Below, piece by piece: positions 6,362-14,392 of a DNA stretch of 21,099 nucleotides. This DNA comes from an uncultured Mycolicibacterium sp. GTDB taxonomy: Bacteria > Actinomycetota > Actinomycetes > Mycobacteriales > Mycobacteriaceae. The stretch spans positions 1 through 21,099 of the forward strand of contig NZ_CALDGS010000127.1 of NCBI RefSeq assembly GCF_937941905.1. The letters run 5' to 3'. The notes below the pieces were generated by a model. The model had not been told where the DNA came from. It ran no database searches and saw only the letters and a list, made by a program, of their open reading frames with translations. Made by a program: the position numbers and the translations under genes. How positions within the stretch are numbered: the stretch's first letter is position 1; each line of letters opens with the position of its first letter.

Positions 6362-7564
6362 CCCGACGATCGCGGCCGCCTTGTCCAGGCACTCCTGCCA
6401 CTCCCGGTCCGGGTCGGAGTCGGCGGTGATGCCGCCGCCGACGCCGAGCACCGCCGAGCCGTCGGCGCCGAACTCCACGGTGCGGATCGCCACGTTCAGC
6501 TCGCAGCCCGCCACCGGCGAGGCCAGACCGATGGTGCCGCAGTAGATTCCGCGTCGGTGCGGCTCCCACGCCGAGAGCAGCTCGCGGGCCCGGCCCTTGG
6601 GGGTGCCGGTCACCGAGGCGGGCGGGAACGCCGCGTCCAGCAGCGCGGCGGTGGGCACCCCGGGGTCGACGGCCGCGGTCACCGTCGACACCAGGTGCCA
6701 CACCCCGGGGGCGGGGCGCACCGCGAGCAGTTCGGGCACGGTGACGCTGCCGGTGCGCGCGACGCGGCCGAGGTCGTTGCGCACCAGGTCGACGATCATC
6801 ACGTTCTCGGCGACGTCCTTGACCGAGGCGCGCAGGGCCGCCGGGTCGGCCGAGATCGGCAGCGTGCCCTTGATCGGGCTGGAGCTGACGTGCTCGCCGA
6901 CGCGGCGCAGGAACAGCTCCGGCGACAGCGACGCGACCGCGCCCCAGTCGCCGGCCAGGAACGCCGCCCGGGCCGGGGTGGTGCGCGCGACGGCGTCGAC
7001 GAAGAAGTCGACCGGCGCGCCGTCGAGCCGGCCGGTGAACCGGGTGCACACGCAGGCCTGGTAGATCTCGCCGGCGGCGATCGCCCGCAGGCAGTCGGTC
7101 ACCCCGGCCCGGTGCGCCGCCCGGTCCGGCGGCCGCCAGTCCAGCCGCCAGGCCGGCGCCGGCGCCGGGGTGCGCAGCGCCTCCATCACCCAGTCGGGAA
7201 TCGGTGCGCCGGAAAGGCTTTCGTAGTACCACCGGCCGTCCCGGTGCTGGCGCAGCACGCAGTCCGACCAGCCGCCGGCGGCCGGCGGGATCCGCGGCCC
7301 ACGCCCGTCGGCGCCCGGGTCCGGGTAGGACAGGTAGCCGAACCAGCCACCGCCGACCGTGCCGTGTGCCCCCGGTCCGGCGGCGACGTCGAACGGGACG
7401 GTCACCGGCGCCGCGTCCAGCGAGGGGGCGATGACGGCGCGCGACCCGAACCATTCGCCGAGCAGCGCCGCCGGCGGCGCCAGCCCGTGCCGGGCCGCGG
7501 CGACGGCGAGGGCGTGCAGCACCGCCGGTGCTGCTCCCAGGCCGGTCAACCGTTCGACACGCAC
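6317..7564 (-). CDS. pabB: Aminodeoxychorismate synthase component I
   Basis: A 415-aa chorismate-binding enzyme. It makes 4-amino-4-deoxychorismate from chorismate and ammonia, on the way to p-aminobenzoate and folate. The C-terminal chorismate-binding domain carries PIKGT with Lys232. This lysine form distinguishes PabB from the PIAGT of anthranilate and isochorismate enzymes. AENVMIVDLVRNDLG (252 onward), FPPASVTGTPK (313-323), GIYCGTIG (339-346) and GGGITADSDPDREW (376-389) follow. No glutaminase (PabA) domain is fused. The amide-transfer partner must be encoded elsewhere. No aminodeoxychorismate lyase is adjacent. The start is GTG 7564, and no convincing -10 element or ribosome site is seen there. 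The 3' end overlaps rsmI by 45 bp. Confidence 0.94.
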   Translation of the reverse strand: MRVERLTGLGAAPAVLHALAVAAARHGLAPPAALLGEWFGSRAVIAPSLDAAPVTVPFDVAAGPGAHGTVGGGWFGYLSYPDPGADGRGPRIPPAAGGWSDCVLRQHRDGRWYYESLSGAPIPDWVMEALRTPAPAPAWRLDWRPPDRAAHRAGVTDCLRAIAAGEIYQACVCTRFTGRLDGAPVDFFVDAVARTTPARAAFLAGDWGAVASLSPELFLRRVGEHVSSSPIKGTLPISADPAALRASVKDVAENVMIVDLVRNDLGRVARTGSVTVPELLAVRPAPGVWHLVSTVTAAVDPGVPTAALLDAAFPPASVTGTPKGRARELLSAWEPHRRGIYCGTIGLASPVAGCELNVAIRTVEFGADGSAVLGVGGGITADSDPDREWQECLDKAAAIVGLAARPQDGVVQLTP

Positions 7565-7642
7565 CCGTCAAGCCTGACAGATGGCCCGCACCGGGTGCCG
7601 ATCGGCGGGGCGGGTTCTGCTGCGTTCCGCGTTTCGGTTTGC

Positions 7643-7648
7643 CATACT
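7643..7648 (+). promoter_or_regulatory. Possible -10 element CATACT of the PE-PPE hydrolase gene
   Basis: CATACT (an imperfect TANNNT) lies six bases before ATG 7655, in the 90-bp region between divergent pabB and the hydrolase gene. It is consistent with a leaderless transcript. Nothing else was recognised in 7565-7654. Confidence 0.35.
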
Positions 7649-7654
7649 CGCCGG

Positions 7655-8893
7655 ATGTATGTGTTTGCCCGAGGATGCGTCGTCGCCGCGGCGGCCCTAC
7701 TCGTTTGCGCGACCGTCCTCCCGCAAACCGCAGCGGCCGAGACGTCGCTGATCATGCGCGGCACCGTCATCGGCCGCCAGCCCACCGACCAGGAGTTCAT
7801 CGATTACGCCCAGCGGGTCACCGGCGCCACCGCCGGGCTGCAGCCCGACCCGCGACTCGTCGGGGTGCCCGGGCAGTTCTGGCCGGTCACCGGGCTGACC
7901 GCGCCGACCTTCGACCAGTCGGTGGCGATCGGGCTGGACATGCTCGCCGCCGAGGTCGACGCCCGTACCGGCCCGGTGGTGGTGTTCGGGCACTCGCAGA
8001 GCGCGGTGATCGCGAGCCGGGAGAAGGCCCGCCTCAGCGGCGACCCGGCCCTGGCGCCCGGCGAGGTGACGTTCGTGCTCACCGCCAACCCGAACCGGCC
8101 CAACGGCGGGCTGCTGGCCCGGTTCGCCGGCCTGTACCTCCCGATCCTGGACGTGTCGTTCAACGGCGCCACCCCGGTCGGCCCCGCGGACGGCGCGCTG
8201 CAGACCTTCGACGTCGCCCGGCAGTACGACGGGTGGGCCGATTTCCCGCGCTACCCGCTGAACCTGGTGGCCACCCTCAACGCCGTGCTGGGCATCTACT
8301 ACCTGCACGGCGGCTACTACGACGACATCACCCCGGAGGTGCTCACCGACCCGGCCCGCACCCAGGTGACCGAGTACGGCGACACCACCTACTACCTGGT
8401 GCTCACCCCGAATCTGCCGCTGCTGCAACCGCTCCGGGATCTCGGGGTGCCCGAGGCGCTGGTCGCCGCGATCGAGCCCGGCCTGCGCCGGCTGGTCGAG
8501 CTCGGCTACGACCGCGACACGCCGGCCGGTGTGCACGCCCCGGCCCGGCTGCGGCCGCCGCTACCGCCCGCGGCACCGCAGTCGTCGGCCGACGCCGGGG
8601 CGCGGCAGGCGGTCGAGCCCGAGCCGGTCGAGCCCGAACCGGTCGGGGACCCCGCCGGCGCCGACGAGCCGGTGCTCCGGTCGCGGGTGCGCACCGGAAT
8701 CGTGCGGGAGTCGTTGCGCGCCACCGTCGGTGCCGCCCGGCGCAGCCCGGGGGCGGCGACCGCCGGCCCGGGTGCCGGCCCGCGCGAACCGGACCCGGCC
8801 GATTCCGGGCCGACGGACGCGACGGGGAGCGATCCGGACCGCGCCGCCGGGACCGAGTCGCAGGCGCCGGCCGGCGAGCCCGCTACCGACTGA
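7655..8893 (+). CDS. Secreted PE-PPE-domain serine hydrolase
   Basis: A 412-aa exported protein with a PE-PPE domain (alpha/beta serine hydrolase fold) but no N-terminal PE or PPE domain. A Sec signal peptide covers residues 1-28 (Arg6, hydrophobic 8-22, AAA before the cut). The domain spans about residues 35-290. It shows PGQFWPVTG, then the nucleophile motif GHSQS (residues 112-116, Ser114 catalytic by analogy with GxSxG/S esterases), and a later YYLHGGYYDDI segment. Residues from about 300 to the end are a disordered Pro/Ala/Glu/Asp-rich tail with a VEPEP repeat. Related domains have been reported as esterase or lipase, so a cell-envelope lipid substrate is likely but unproven. It overlaps the 3' end of the sigma-factor gene by 11 bp. 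The extra upstream open frame from 6557 is antisense to pabB. Confidence 0.9.
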   Translation: MYVFARGCVVAAAALLVCATVLPQTAAAETSLIMRGTVIGRQPTDQEFIDYAQRVTGATAGLQPDPRLVGVPGQFWPVTGLTAPTFDQSVAIGLDMLAAEVDARTGPVVVFGHSQSAVIASREKARLSGDPALAPGEVTFVLTANPNRPNGGLLARFAGLYLPILDVSFNGATPVGPADGALQTFDVARQYDGWADFPRYPLNLVATLNAVLGIYYLHGGYYDDITPEVLTDPARTQVTEYGDTTYYLVLTPNLPLLQPLRDLGVPEALVAAIEPGLRRLVELGYDRDTPAGVHAPARLRPPLPPAAPQSSADAGARQAVEPEPVEPEPVGDPAGADEPVLRSRVRTGIVRESLRATVGAARRSPGAATAGPGAGPREPDPADSGPTDATGSDPDRAAGTESQAPAGEPATD

Positions 8894-9776
8894 TCCGGCG
8901 CGGCACCGTGGCGGCGGCCAGCTTGTCCGGGTTGCGCCAGGCGTAGAAGCGGGTGATCCGGCCGGCCACGATGTCCACGGTGACGATGCTCTCGAGCCGT
9001 TCGCCGGCGTAGATCTCCAGCGCCGGGGCGTTGTTGTACACCGCGGGCACCAGACGGGCGCCGGTGCGTTCCAACCCGCGCAGCAGGCCCATGATGAACC
9101 GGCTCACCTTGTCCGAACCGCGCACCGGGCGGCGGGCCGCGCTGGCCTTGCCGCCGCTGTCGGCGATCCAGACCACGTCCGGGGCGAGCACCTCGAGCAG
9201 CCCGGCCATGTCACCGGTGGCCGCGGCGGCGAAGAACCGGTTGGTGACCTCCTCGGACAGCTTCGGGTCCACCGGCTCGAACCGCGGCCGGCGGGCCTGG
9301 ACGTGGCCACGGGCACGGTGGGCGATCTGGCGCACCGCGGCCTCGGATTTGCCCACCGCGGCGGCGATCTCGGCGTAGTCGAAGGCGAACACCTCGCGCA
9401 GCACGAACACCGCGCGCTCGTCGGGGGACAGCGACTGCAGCACCACCATCATCGCCATCGACACCGACTCGGCGAGCACCACGTCGTCGCCGGCGTCGCC
9501 GTCGGCGAGCAGCAGCGGTTCGGGCAGCCACGGGCCGACGTACTCCTCGCGCCGGCGCGACGCGCTGCGCAGCGCGTTGAGCGACTGCCGGGTCACCAGC
9601 CGGGCCAGATAGGCCCGGGTGTCGTGCACCCCGGCCAGGTCGACCTCCGCCCAGCGCAGGTAGCTGTCCTGCAGGACGTCGTCGGCTTCCGTTGCGGTGC
9701 CGAGGATCTCGTAGGCAATGGTGAACAGCAGCGGCCGCAGCGCGGTGAACCGCTCGGCGTGCTCGGTGGTGTTCAC
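8883..9776 (-). CDS. ECF41-type RNA polymerase sigma factor with SnoaL-like C-terminal domain
   Basis: A 297-aa extracytoplasmic-function sigma factor. Sigma-2 is about residues 10-75, a linker contains WLPEPLL (83-89), and sigma-4 is about 105-160 with helix-turn-helix YAEIAAAVGKSEAAVRQIAHRAR. A SnoaL_2-like domain of about 120 residues follows. DSGGK (206-210) and NPDKL (282-286) match the DGGGK and NPDKL signatures described for the ECF41 group. In that group the C-terminal extension replaces a separate anti-sigma factor and tunes activity. ECF41 genes usually sit beside a carboxymuconolactone decarboxylase, oxidoreductase or epimerase gene. Here an FAD oxidoreductase lies directly upstream and its stop overlaps this GTG start in GTGA, so translation is coupled. 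M. tuberculosis SigJ is a similar type of sigma factor, but I do not assert orthology. Confidence 0.93.
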   Translation of the reverse strand: MNTTEHAERFTALRPLLFTIAYEILGTATEADDVLQDSYLRWAEVDLAGVHDTRAYLARLVTRQSLNALRSASRRREEYVGPWLPEPLLLADGDAGDDVVLAESVSMAMMVVLQSLSPDERAVFVLREVFAFDYAEIAAAVGKSEAAVRQIAHRARGHVQARRPRFEPVDPKLSEEVTNRFFAAAATGDMAGLLEVLAPDVVWIADSGGKASAARRPVRGSDKVSRFIMGLLRGLERTGARLVPAVYNNAPALEIYAGERLESIVTVDIVAGRITRFYAWRNPDKLAAATVPRRISR

Positions 9777-10954
9777 ACCCGTGCCTGCGCGATCGCCCGG
9801 CGGTCGCGGCCGCGGATCCAGGTGTAGGAGCCGGGCCGGCGGGCCTCCTTGGCCAAGAAGCGCACGGTGGCCGCGCACACCGCCTCCTTGACCAGTGCCC
9901 CGAGCCGGCCGCCGAGGTACAGCGGCACCGCCCGGTCGTCGCCAAAGGCCACCTGGATGGTGCCCGCCCGGCGGCCCAGGCTGATGCACTGGCCGTTCAT
10001 CGTCTGCCTGATCGGGGCCGGCTCGCGGCCGTCGATGCGGTGCAGCACGGTGTCGGCGGCCTGCGCGCCCAGCGGCATGGCTGCCTGGCAGCTCATCCGC
10101 AGCGGCTGCCCGCTCGGCGCGGCCGCGTCCCCGGCGGCGAGGATGCGCGGGTCGTCCAGGCTGGTCAGCGTCTCGTCGGTGAGCAGCCGCCCGGCCGGGT
10201 CGGTGCGCAGCCCGCTGCGCGCCGCCAGCCCGGCCGCGCCGAACCCGGCGGTCCACACGGTCACCGCCGCGGCGCGCCGGCCGCCGTCGGCGAGCCGCAC
10301 GCCGTCGGGGCGCACCGCGGTGACGACCGAGCCGGGGCCGTCCAGCACGGTCACGCCGAGCCGGGCCAGTCGGCGCGCCACCGAACGCCGGCCCGCGCCG
10401 CTCAGGTAGGGCCCCAGCGGTCCGCCGCAGGCCAGTGTCACCGGCCGGCCCCGTTCGGCGAGCTCGGCGGCCACCTCGATGCCGGTGGTGCCGCCGCCGG
10501 CCACCACCACCGGGGCCTGCGCACCGGCCCGCTCGAGCGCCGCGCGCAGCCGTTCGGCGTCCTCGAGTTCGGCGATGGGATAGGCGAATTCGGCAGCACC
10601 GGGCACCTCGGGCGGGGCTGCGACGCTGCCGGCCGCGTAGATCAGCCAGTCGTAGCGCAGGGCCGGGCCGGCGGCCAACTGCACGGTGCGCGCGGCCGGG
10701 TCGATGTGCACCGCGGTGTCGACCACCAGCCGCACCCCGGGGGCGAGCAGGGTGGCGAACTCGACCGTGGCGGCGCCGGTGCCGGCGGCGAGCTGATGCA
10801 GCCGGATCCGCTCGACGAACCGCGGCCGCGGGTTGACCAGGGTGACCGCGACGTCGGGCCGCCGGCGCAGCCGGTTGGCCGCCAGGGTGCCGGCGTAGCC
10901 GCCGCCGATGACGACGACCTGCGCGGTGGGGGTGATGTGCATCTGTTCAGTCAT
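9773..10954 (-). CDS. FAD-dependent NAD(P)H oxidoreductase, ECF41 partner
   Basis: A 393-aa two-dinucleotide-binding flavoprotein of the NDH-2/pyridine nucleotide-disulfide oxidoreductase superfamily. The FAD-binding Rossmann motif is VVVIGGGYAG (13-22). The NAD(P)-binding motif is VAGGGTTG (151-158). The second FAD site is ILAAGDAA, with Gly275-Asp276. There is no CxxC or CxxxxC redox pair and no obvious membrane anchor, so it is not a disulfide reductase. The electron acceptor cannot be assigned. It is first gene of a two-gene operon with the ECF41 sigma factor, joined by a 4-bp overlap. This is the oxidoreductase type of partner known for ECF41. ATG 10954 is preferred, and ATG 10942 (residue 5) is an alternative. 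A candidate ECF41 promoter and a CRP site lie upstream. Confidence 0.9.
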   Translation of the reverse strand: MTEQMHITPTAQVVVIGGGYAGTLAANRLRRRPDVAVTLVNPRPRFVERIRLHQLAAGTGAATVEFATLLAPGVRLVVDTAVHIDPAARTVQLAAGPALRYDWLIYAAGSVAAPPEVPGAAEFAYPIAELEDAERLRAALERAGAQAPVVVAGGGTTGIEVAAELAERGRPVTLACGGPLGPYLSGAGRRSVARRLARLGVTVLDGPGSVVTAVRPDGVRLADGGRRAAAVTVWTAGFGAAGLAARSGLRTDPAGRLLTDETLTSLDDPRILAAGDAAAPSGQPLRMSCQAAMPLGAQAADTVLHRIDGREPAPIRQTMNGQCISLGRRAGTIQVAFGDDRAVPLYLGGRLGALVKEAVCAATVRFLAKEARRPGSYTWIRGRDRRAIAQARV

Positions 10955-10962
10955 GCCCTGAA

Positions 10963-10989
10963 GACACCGTCCGGACCGCATCGGTGACC
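10963..10989 (-). promoter_or_regulatory. Candidate ECF41-dependent (autoregulated) promoter
   Basis: On the minus strand GGTCACC (10989-10983) is followed by 16 bases and TGTC (10966-10963). The promoter reported for ECF41 sigma factors has TGTCACA at -35 and CGTC at -10. This candidate matches 5 of 7 and 3 of 4 positions. A transcription start 5-7 bases further on would fall just before ATG 10954. The match is partial and comes from recalled consensus sequences. Confidence 0.4.
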
Positions 10990-10992
10990 GAA

Positions 10993-11008
10993 TGTGATGC
11001 AGATCACA
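10993..11008. promoter_or_regulatory. Perfect CRP-type binding site TGTGA-N6-TCACA
   Basis: TGTGATGCAGATCACA has both half-sites intact and matches the mycobacterial CRP (Rv3676-type) consensus TGTGANNNNNNTCACA. It lies in the 93-bp divergent region between the oxidoreductase/ECF41 operon (start 10954) and the duplicated-module lipoprotein (start 11048). It adjoins the candidate ECF41 -35 element. Its centre is about 43 bases upstream of the likely oxidoreductase start of transcription and about 47 upstream of the lipoprotein start. Confidence 0.75.
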
Positions 11009-11035
11009 TAGGCCGATCGGCGGGATCGGCACAGC

Positions 11036-11041
11036 TAACAT
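11036..11041 (+). promoter_or_regulatory. -10 element TAACAT of the duplicated-module lipoprotein gene
   Basis: TAACAT is followed by six bases and ATG 11048, so the mRNA is probably leaderless. Confidence 0.5.
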
Positions 11042-11047
11042 CCCGCC

Positions 11048-11470
11048 ATGGCCGCAGCAGCACTGAGCAAAGCCGCCGTCGTGGTCGCCGCCGGGGCCCT
11101 CGTGAGCCTCGGCATGGCCGGGTGCGGTGGCGCGGGCGAGGCCGCACCCACGCCCAGCAGCACATCCAGTGTCCCGTCGACCGGTCCGCAAACGTCGCCC
11201 ACGGTTGGGGCGCCCCAGCAGCAGGCGCCCCGGACGTCCGGCCCGTCGCTGATCCCCAACCCCAACGGCGACGGGACGTGGGTGCCGTGCGAGGGCACGA
11301 TCTGCACCAATCCGAACCATGGGGCCGGGACGGATCCGGCCGACAACGGCGGGGCCGAGATGCTCAGCCCGGACGGCAGCGGAGAGCTGGTGCCGTGCGA
11401 GGGCACCATCTGCACCAATCCGAACTACGGGGCCGGCACCGACCCCGCCGACAACGGCGGGGACGGCTGA
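11048..11470 (+). CDS. Small lipoprotein with a duplicated 36-residue Cys-pair module
   Basis: A 140-aa predicted exported lipoprotein with no family I recognise. The N-terminus has Lys8, a hydrophobic run (9-22) and lipobox GMAGC with Cys26. A Ser/Thr/Pro/Gln-rich linker (about 31-70) follows. The rest consists of two copies of a module: VPCEGTICTNPN, then a His or Tyr, then GAGTDPADNGG. The copies start at about residues 79 and 115, 36 residues apart. Each has a Cys-x4-Cys pair (81/86 and 117/122). The DNA repeats match (about 11281-11356 and 11389-11464, offset 108 bp). The linker suggests a surface-displayed domain. The cysteines could form disulfides or bind a ligand, but no function can be assigned. 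It diverges from the ECF41 operon across a CRP site. Its last base abuts the stop codon of convergent gdhA. Confidence 0.85.
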   Translation: MAAAALSKAAVVVAAGALVSLGMAGCGGAGEAAPTPSSTSSVPSTGPQTSPTVGAPQQQAPRTSGPSLIPNPNGDGTWVPCEGTICTNPNHGAGTDPADNGGAEMLSPDGSGELVPCEGTICTNPNYGAGTDPADNGGDG

Positions 11471-12820
<1,350 letters not shown>

Positions 12821-14368
12821 CTACTCCGCCTGGTAGCGCGGGAACACACCGGACGGGGCCGGCAGCGGTGTCCCCGGGGTGATACGGGTGCCGACGGCGG
12901 TGAAGTCCCGTCGGTCTTCCGGCTGCCCCAGCTGATCGAGCAGCCGGGCGCAGGAGGTCGGCATCACGGGCTGGGTCAGCAGCGCGGCGATGCGCACCAC
13001 CTCGAGCGTGGTGTACAGCACGGTGCGGAACCGTAGCTGATCGGCCTCGTCCTCGGACTTGCGGAGTACCCAGGGCTCCTGTGCCGAGAAGTAGCGGTTG
13101 GCCGCGGCCAGCACCGACCACGTCGCCTCCAGCGCGAGGTGCATCGCGCAGTCGTCGTAGTGGGCGCGCACCCGCTCCAGCAGCCCGTCGGCGGCGTCGA
13201 GCAGCTCGGTCTCGGCCGCGGTGAACGGGCCCGGTTCGGGCACCACGCCGTCGAGGTTCTTGGCCACCATCGACAGCGAGCGCTGGGCGAGGTTGCCCAG
13301 CTCGTTGGCCAGGTCGGCGTTCATCCGGCCGATGATCGCCTCGTCGGAGTAGCTGCCGTCCTGGCCGAAGGGCACCTCGCGGAGCAGGAAGTAGCGCACC
13401 TGGTCCACGCCGAACGCGTCGATCAGGGCGTTGGGGTCGATGACGTTGCCCACCGACTTGCTCATCTTCTCGCCCCGGTTGTAGAGGAATCCGTGGGCGA
13501 ATACCCGCCGTGGCAGCTCGATACCCGCCGACATCAGAAACGCCGGCCAGTACACGGTGTGGAACCGGATGATGTCCTTGCCGATCATGTGCAGATCGGC
13601 CGGCCAGTAGCGGCGGAACAACTCCGCGTCGGTGTCGGGGTAGCCCACCCCGGTCAGGTAGTTGGTCAGCGCGTCGACCCAGACGTACATGACGTGGCCG
13701 GGGTGCTCGGGCACCGGCACGCCCCAGTCGAAGGTGGTGCGCGAGATGGACAGGTCGCGCAGGCCGCCGGAGACGAAGCTGATCACCTCGTTGCGGCGCA
13801 CCTCGGGCTGGATGAACTCCGGATGTCTGGCGTAGTGGTCGAGCAGCCGTTCGGTGTAGGCCGACAGCCGGAAGAAGTAGGTCTGTTCCTCGGTCCAGGT
13901 CACCGGGGCGCCGGTCTCGGTGGCCACCCGGGTGCCGTCCTCGCGCACCGTGGTCTCGCCCTCGGTGAAGAACCGCTCGTCGCGCACCGAGTACCAGCCG
14001 GCGTAGCTGTCGAGGTAGATGTCGCCGGCGTCCTCCATCCGGCGCCAGATGGCCTTGGCCGCCTCGTAGTGGTCCGGGTCGGAGGTGCGGATGAACCGGG
14101 AGAAGGAGATGTTGAGCTTCTCCTGCAGCCGCTGGAACACATCGGAGTTGCGCCGGGCGAGCTCGGCCGGGGACAGGCCCTCCCGGGCGGCGGTCTCGGC
14201 CATCTTCAGCCCGTGCACGTCGGTACCGGTGAGGAATCTCACGTCGTAGCCGTCGAGCCGCTTGAACCGCGCGATGGCGTCGGTGGCGATGTACTCGTAG
14301 GCGTGCCCGACGTGCGGATCGCCGTTGGGGTAGGCGATCGCGGTGGTGATGTAGAACGGCTTGCTCAT
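12821..14368 (-). CDS. metG: Methionyl-tRNA synthetase
   Basis: Class I aminoacyl-tRNA synthetase of 515 aa that charges tRNA-Met, including the initiator. The ATP-site signatures are HVGH (19-22, HIGH-type) and GEKMSKS. The anticodon-binding helical domain, with the segment ANELGNLAQR, fills about residues 360-515. There is no C-terminal tRNA-binding (EMAP-like) extension, as in the M. tuberculosis enzyme. The normally conserved GTDEHG reads GTDVHG here (Val51). ATG 14368 is preferred over TTG 14374. A Shine-Dalgarno-like AAGGTGA (14375-14381) lies six bases upstream and a TAAGGT -10 element (14377-14382) eight bases upstream. It diverges from tatD and is followed directly by gdhA. Confidence 0.96.
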   Translation of the reverse strand: MSKPFYITTAIAYPNGDPHVGHAYEYIATDAIARFKRLDGYDVRFLTGTDVHGLKMAETAAREGLSPAELARRNSDVFQRLQEKLNISFSRFIRTSDPDHYEAAKAIWRRMEDAGDIYLDSYAGWYSVRDERFFTEGETTVREDGTRVATETGAPVTWTEEQTYFFRLSAYTERLLDHYARHPEFIQPEVRRNEVISFVSGGLRDLSISRTTFDWGVPVPEHPGHVMYVWVDALTNYLTGVGYPDTDAELFRRYWPADLHMIGKDIIRFHTVYWPAFLMSAGIELPRRVFAHGFLYNRGEKMSKSVGNVIDPNALIDAFGVDQVRYFLLREVPFGQDGSYSDEAIIGRMNADLANELGNLAQRSLSMVAKNLDGVVPEPGPFTAAETELLDAADGLLERVRAHYDDCAMHLALEATWSVLAAANRYFSAQEPWVLRKSEDEADQLRFRTVLYTTLEVVRIAALLTQPVMPTSCARLLDQLGQPEDRRDFTAVGTRITPGTPLPAPSGVFPRYQAE

Positions 14369-14376
14369 CAGCAATC

Positions 14377-14386
14377 ACCTTATGGT
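14377..14386. promoter_or_regulatory. Overlapping divergent -10 elements of metG and tatD
   Basis: Only 24 bp separate metG and tatD. On the plus strand TATGGT (14381-14386) lies six bases before GTG 14393 of tatD, the leaderless arrangement. On the minus strand TAAGGT (14382-14377) lies eight bases before ATG 14368 of metG. The two hexamers share two bases, so the promoters should compete, as at pmt/rsmI. Confidence 0.5.
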
Positions 14387-14392
14387 GTCGGG

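Noticed and set aside
6557..7654. Upstream extension of the PE-PPE hydrolase frame
   Set aside because: It is antisense to pabB, and a signal peptide begins at ATG 7655.
13139..14392. Upstream extension of the tatD frame
   Set aside because: It is antisense to metG, and the leaderless GTG 14393 precedes the conserved TatD domain.
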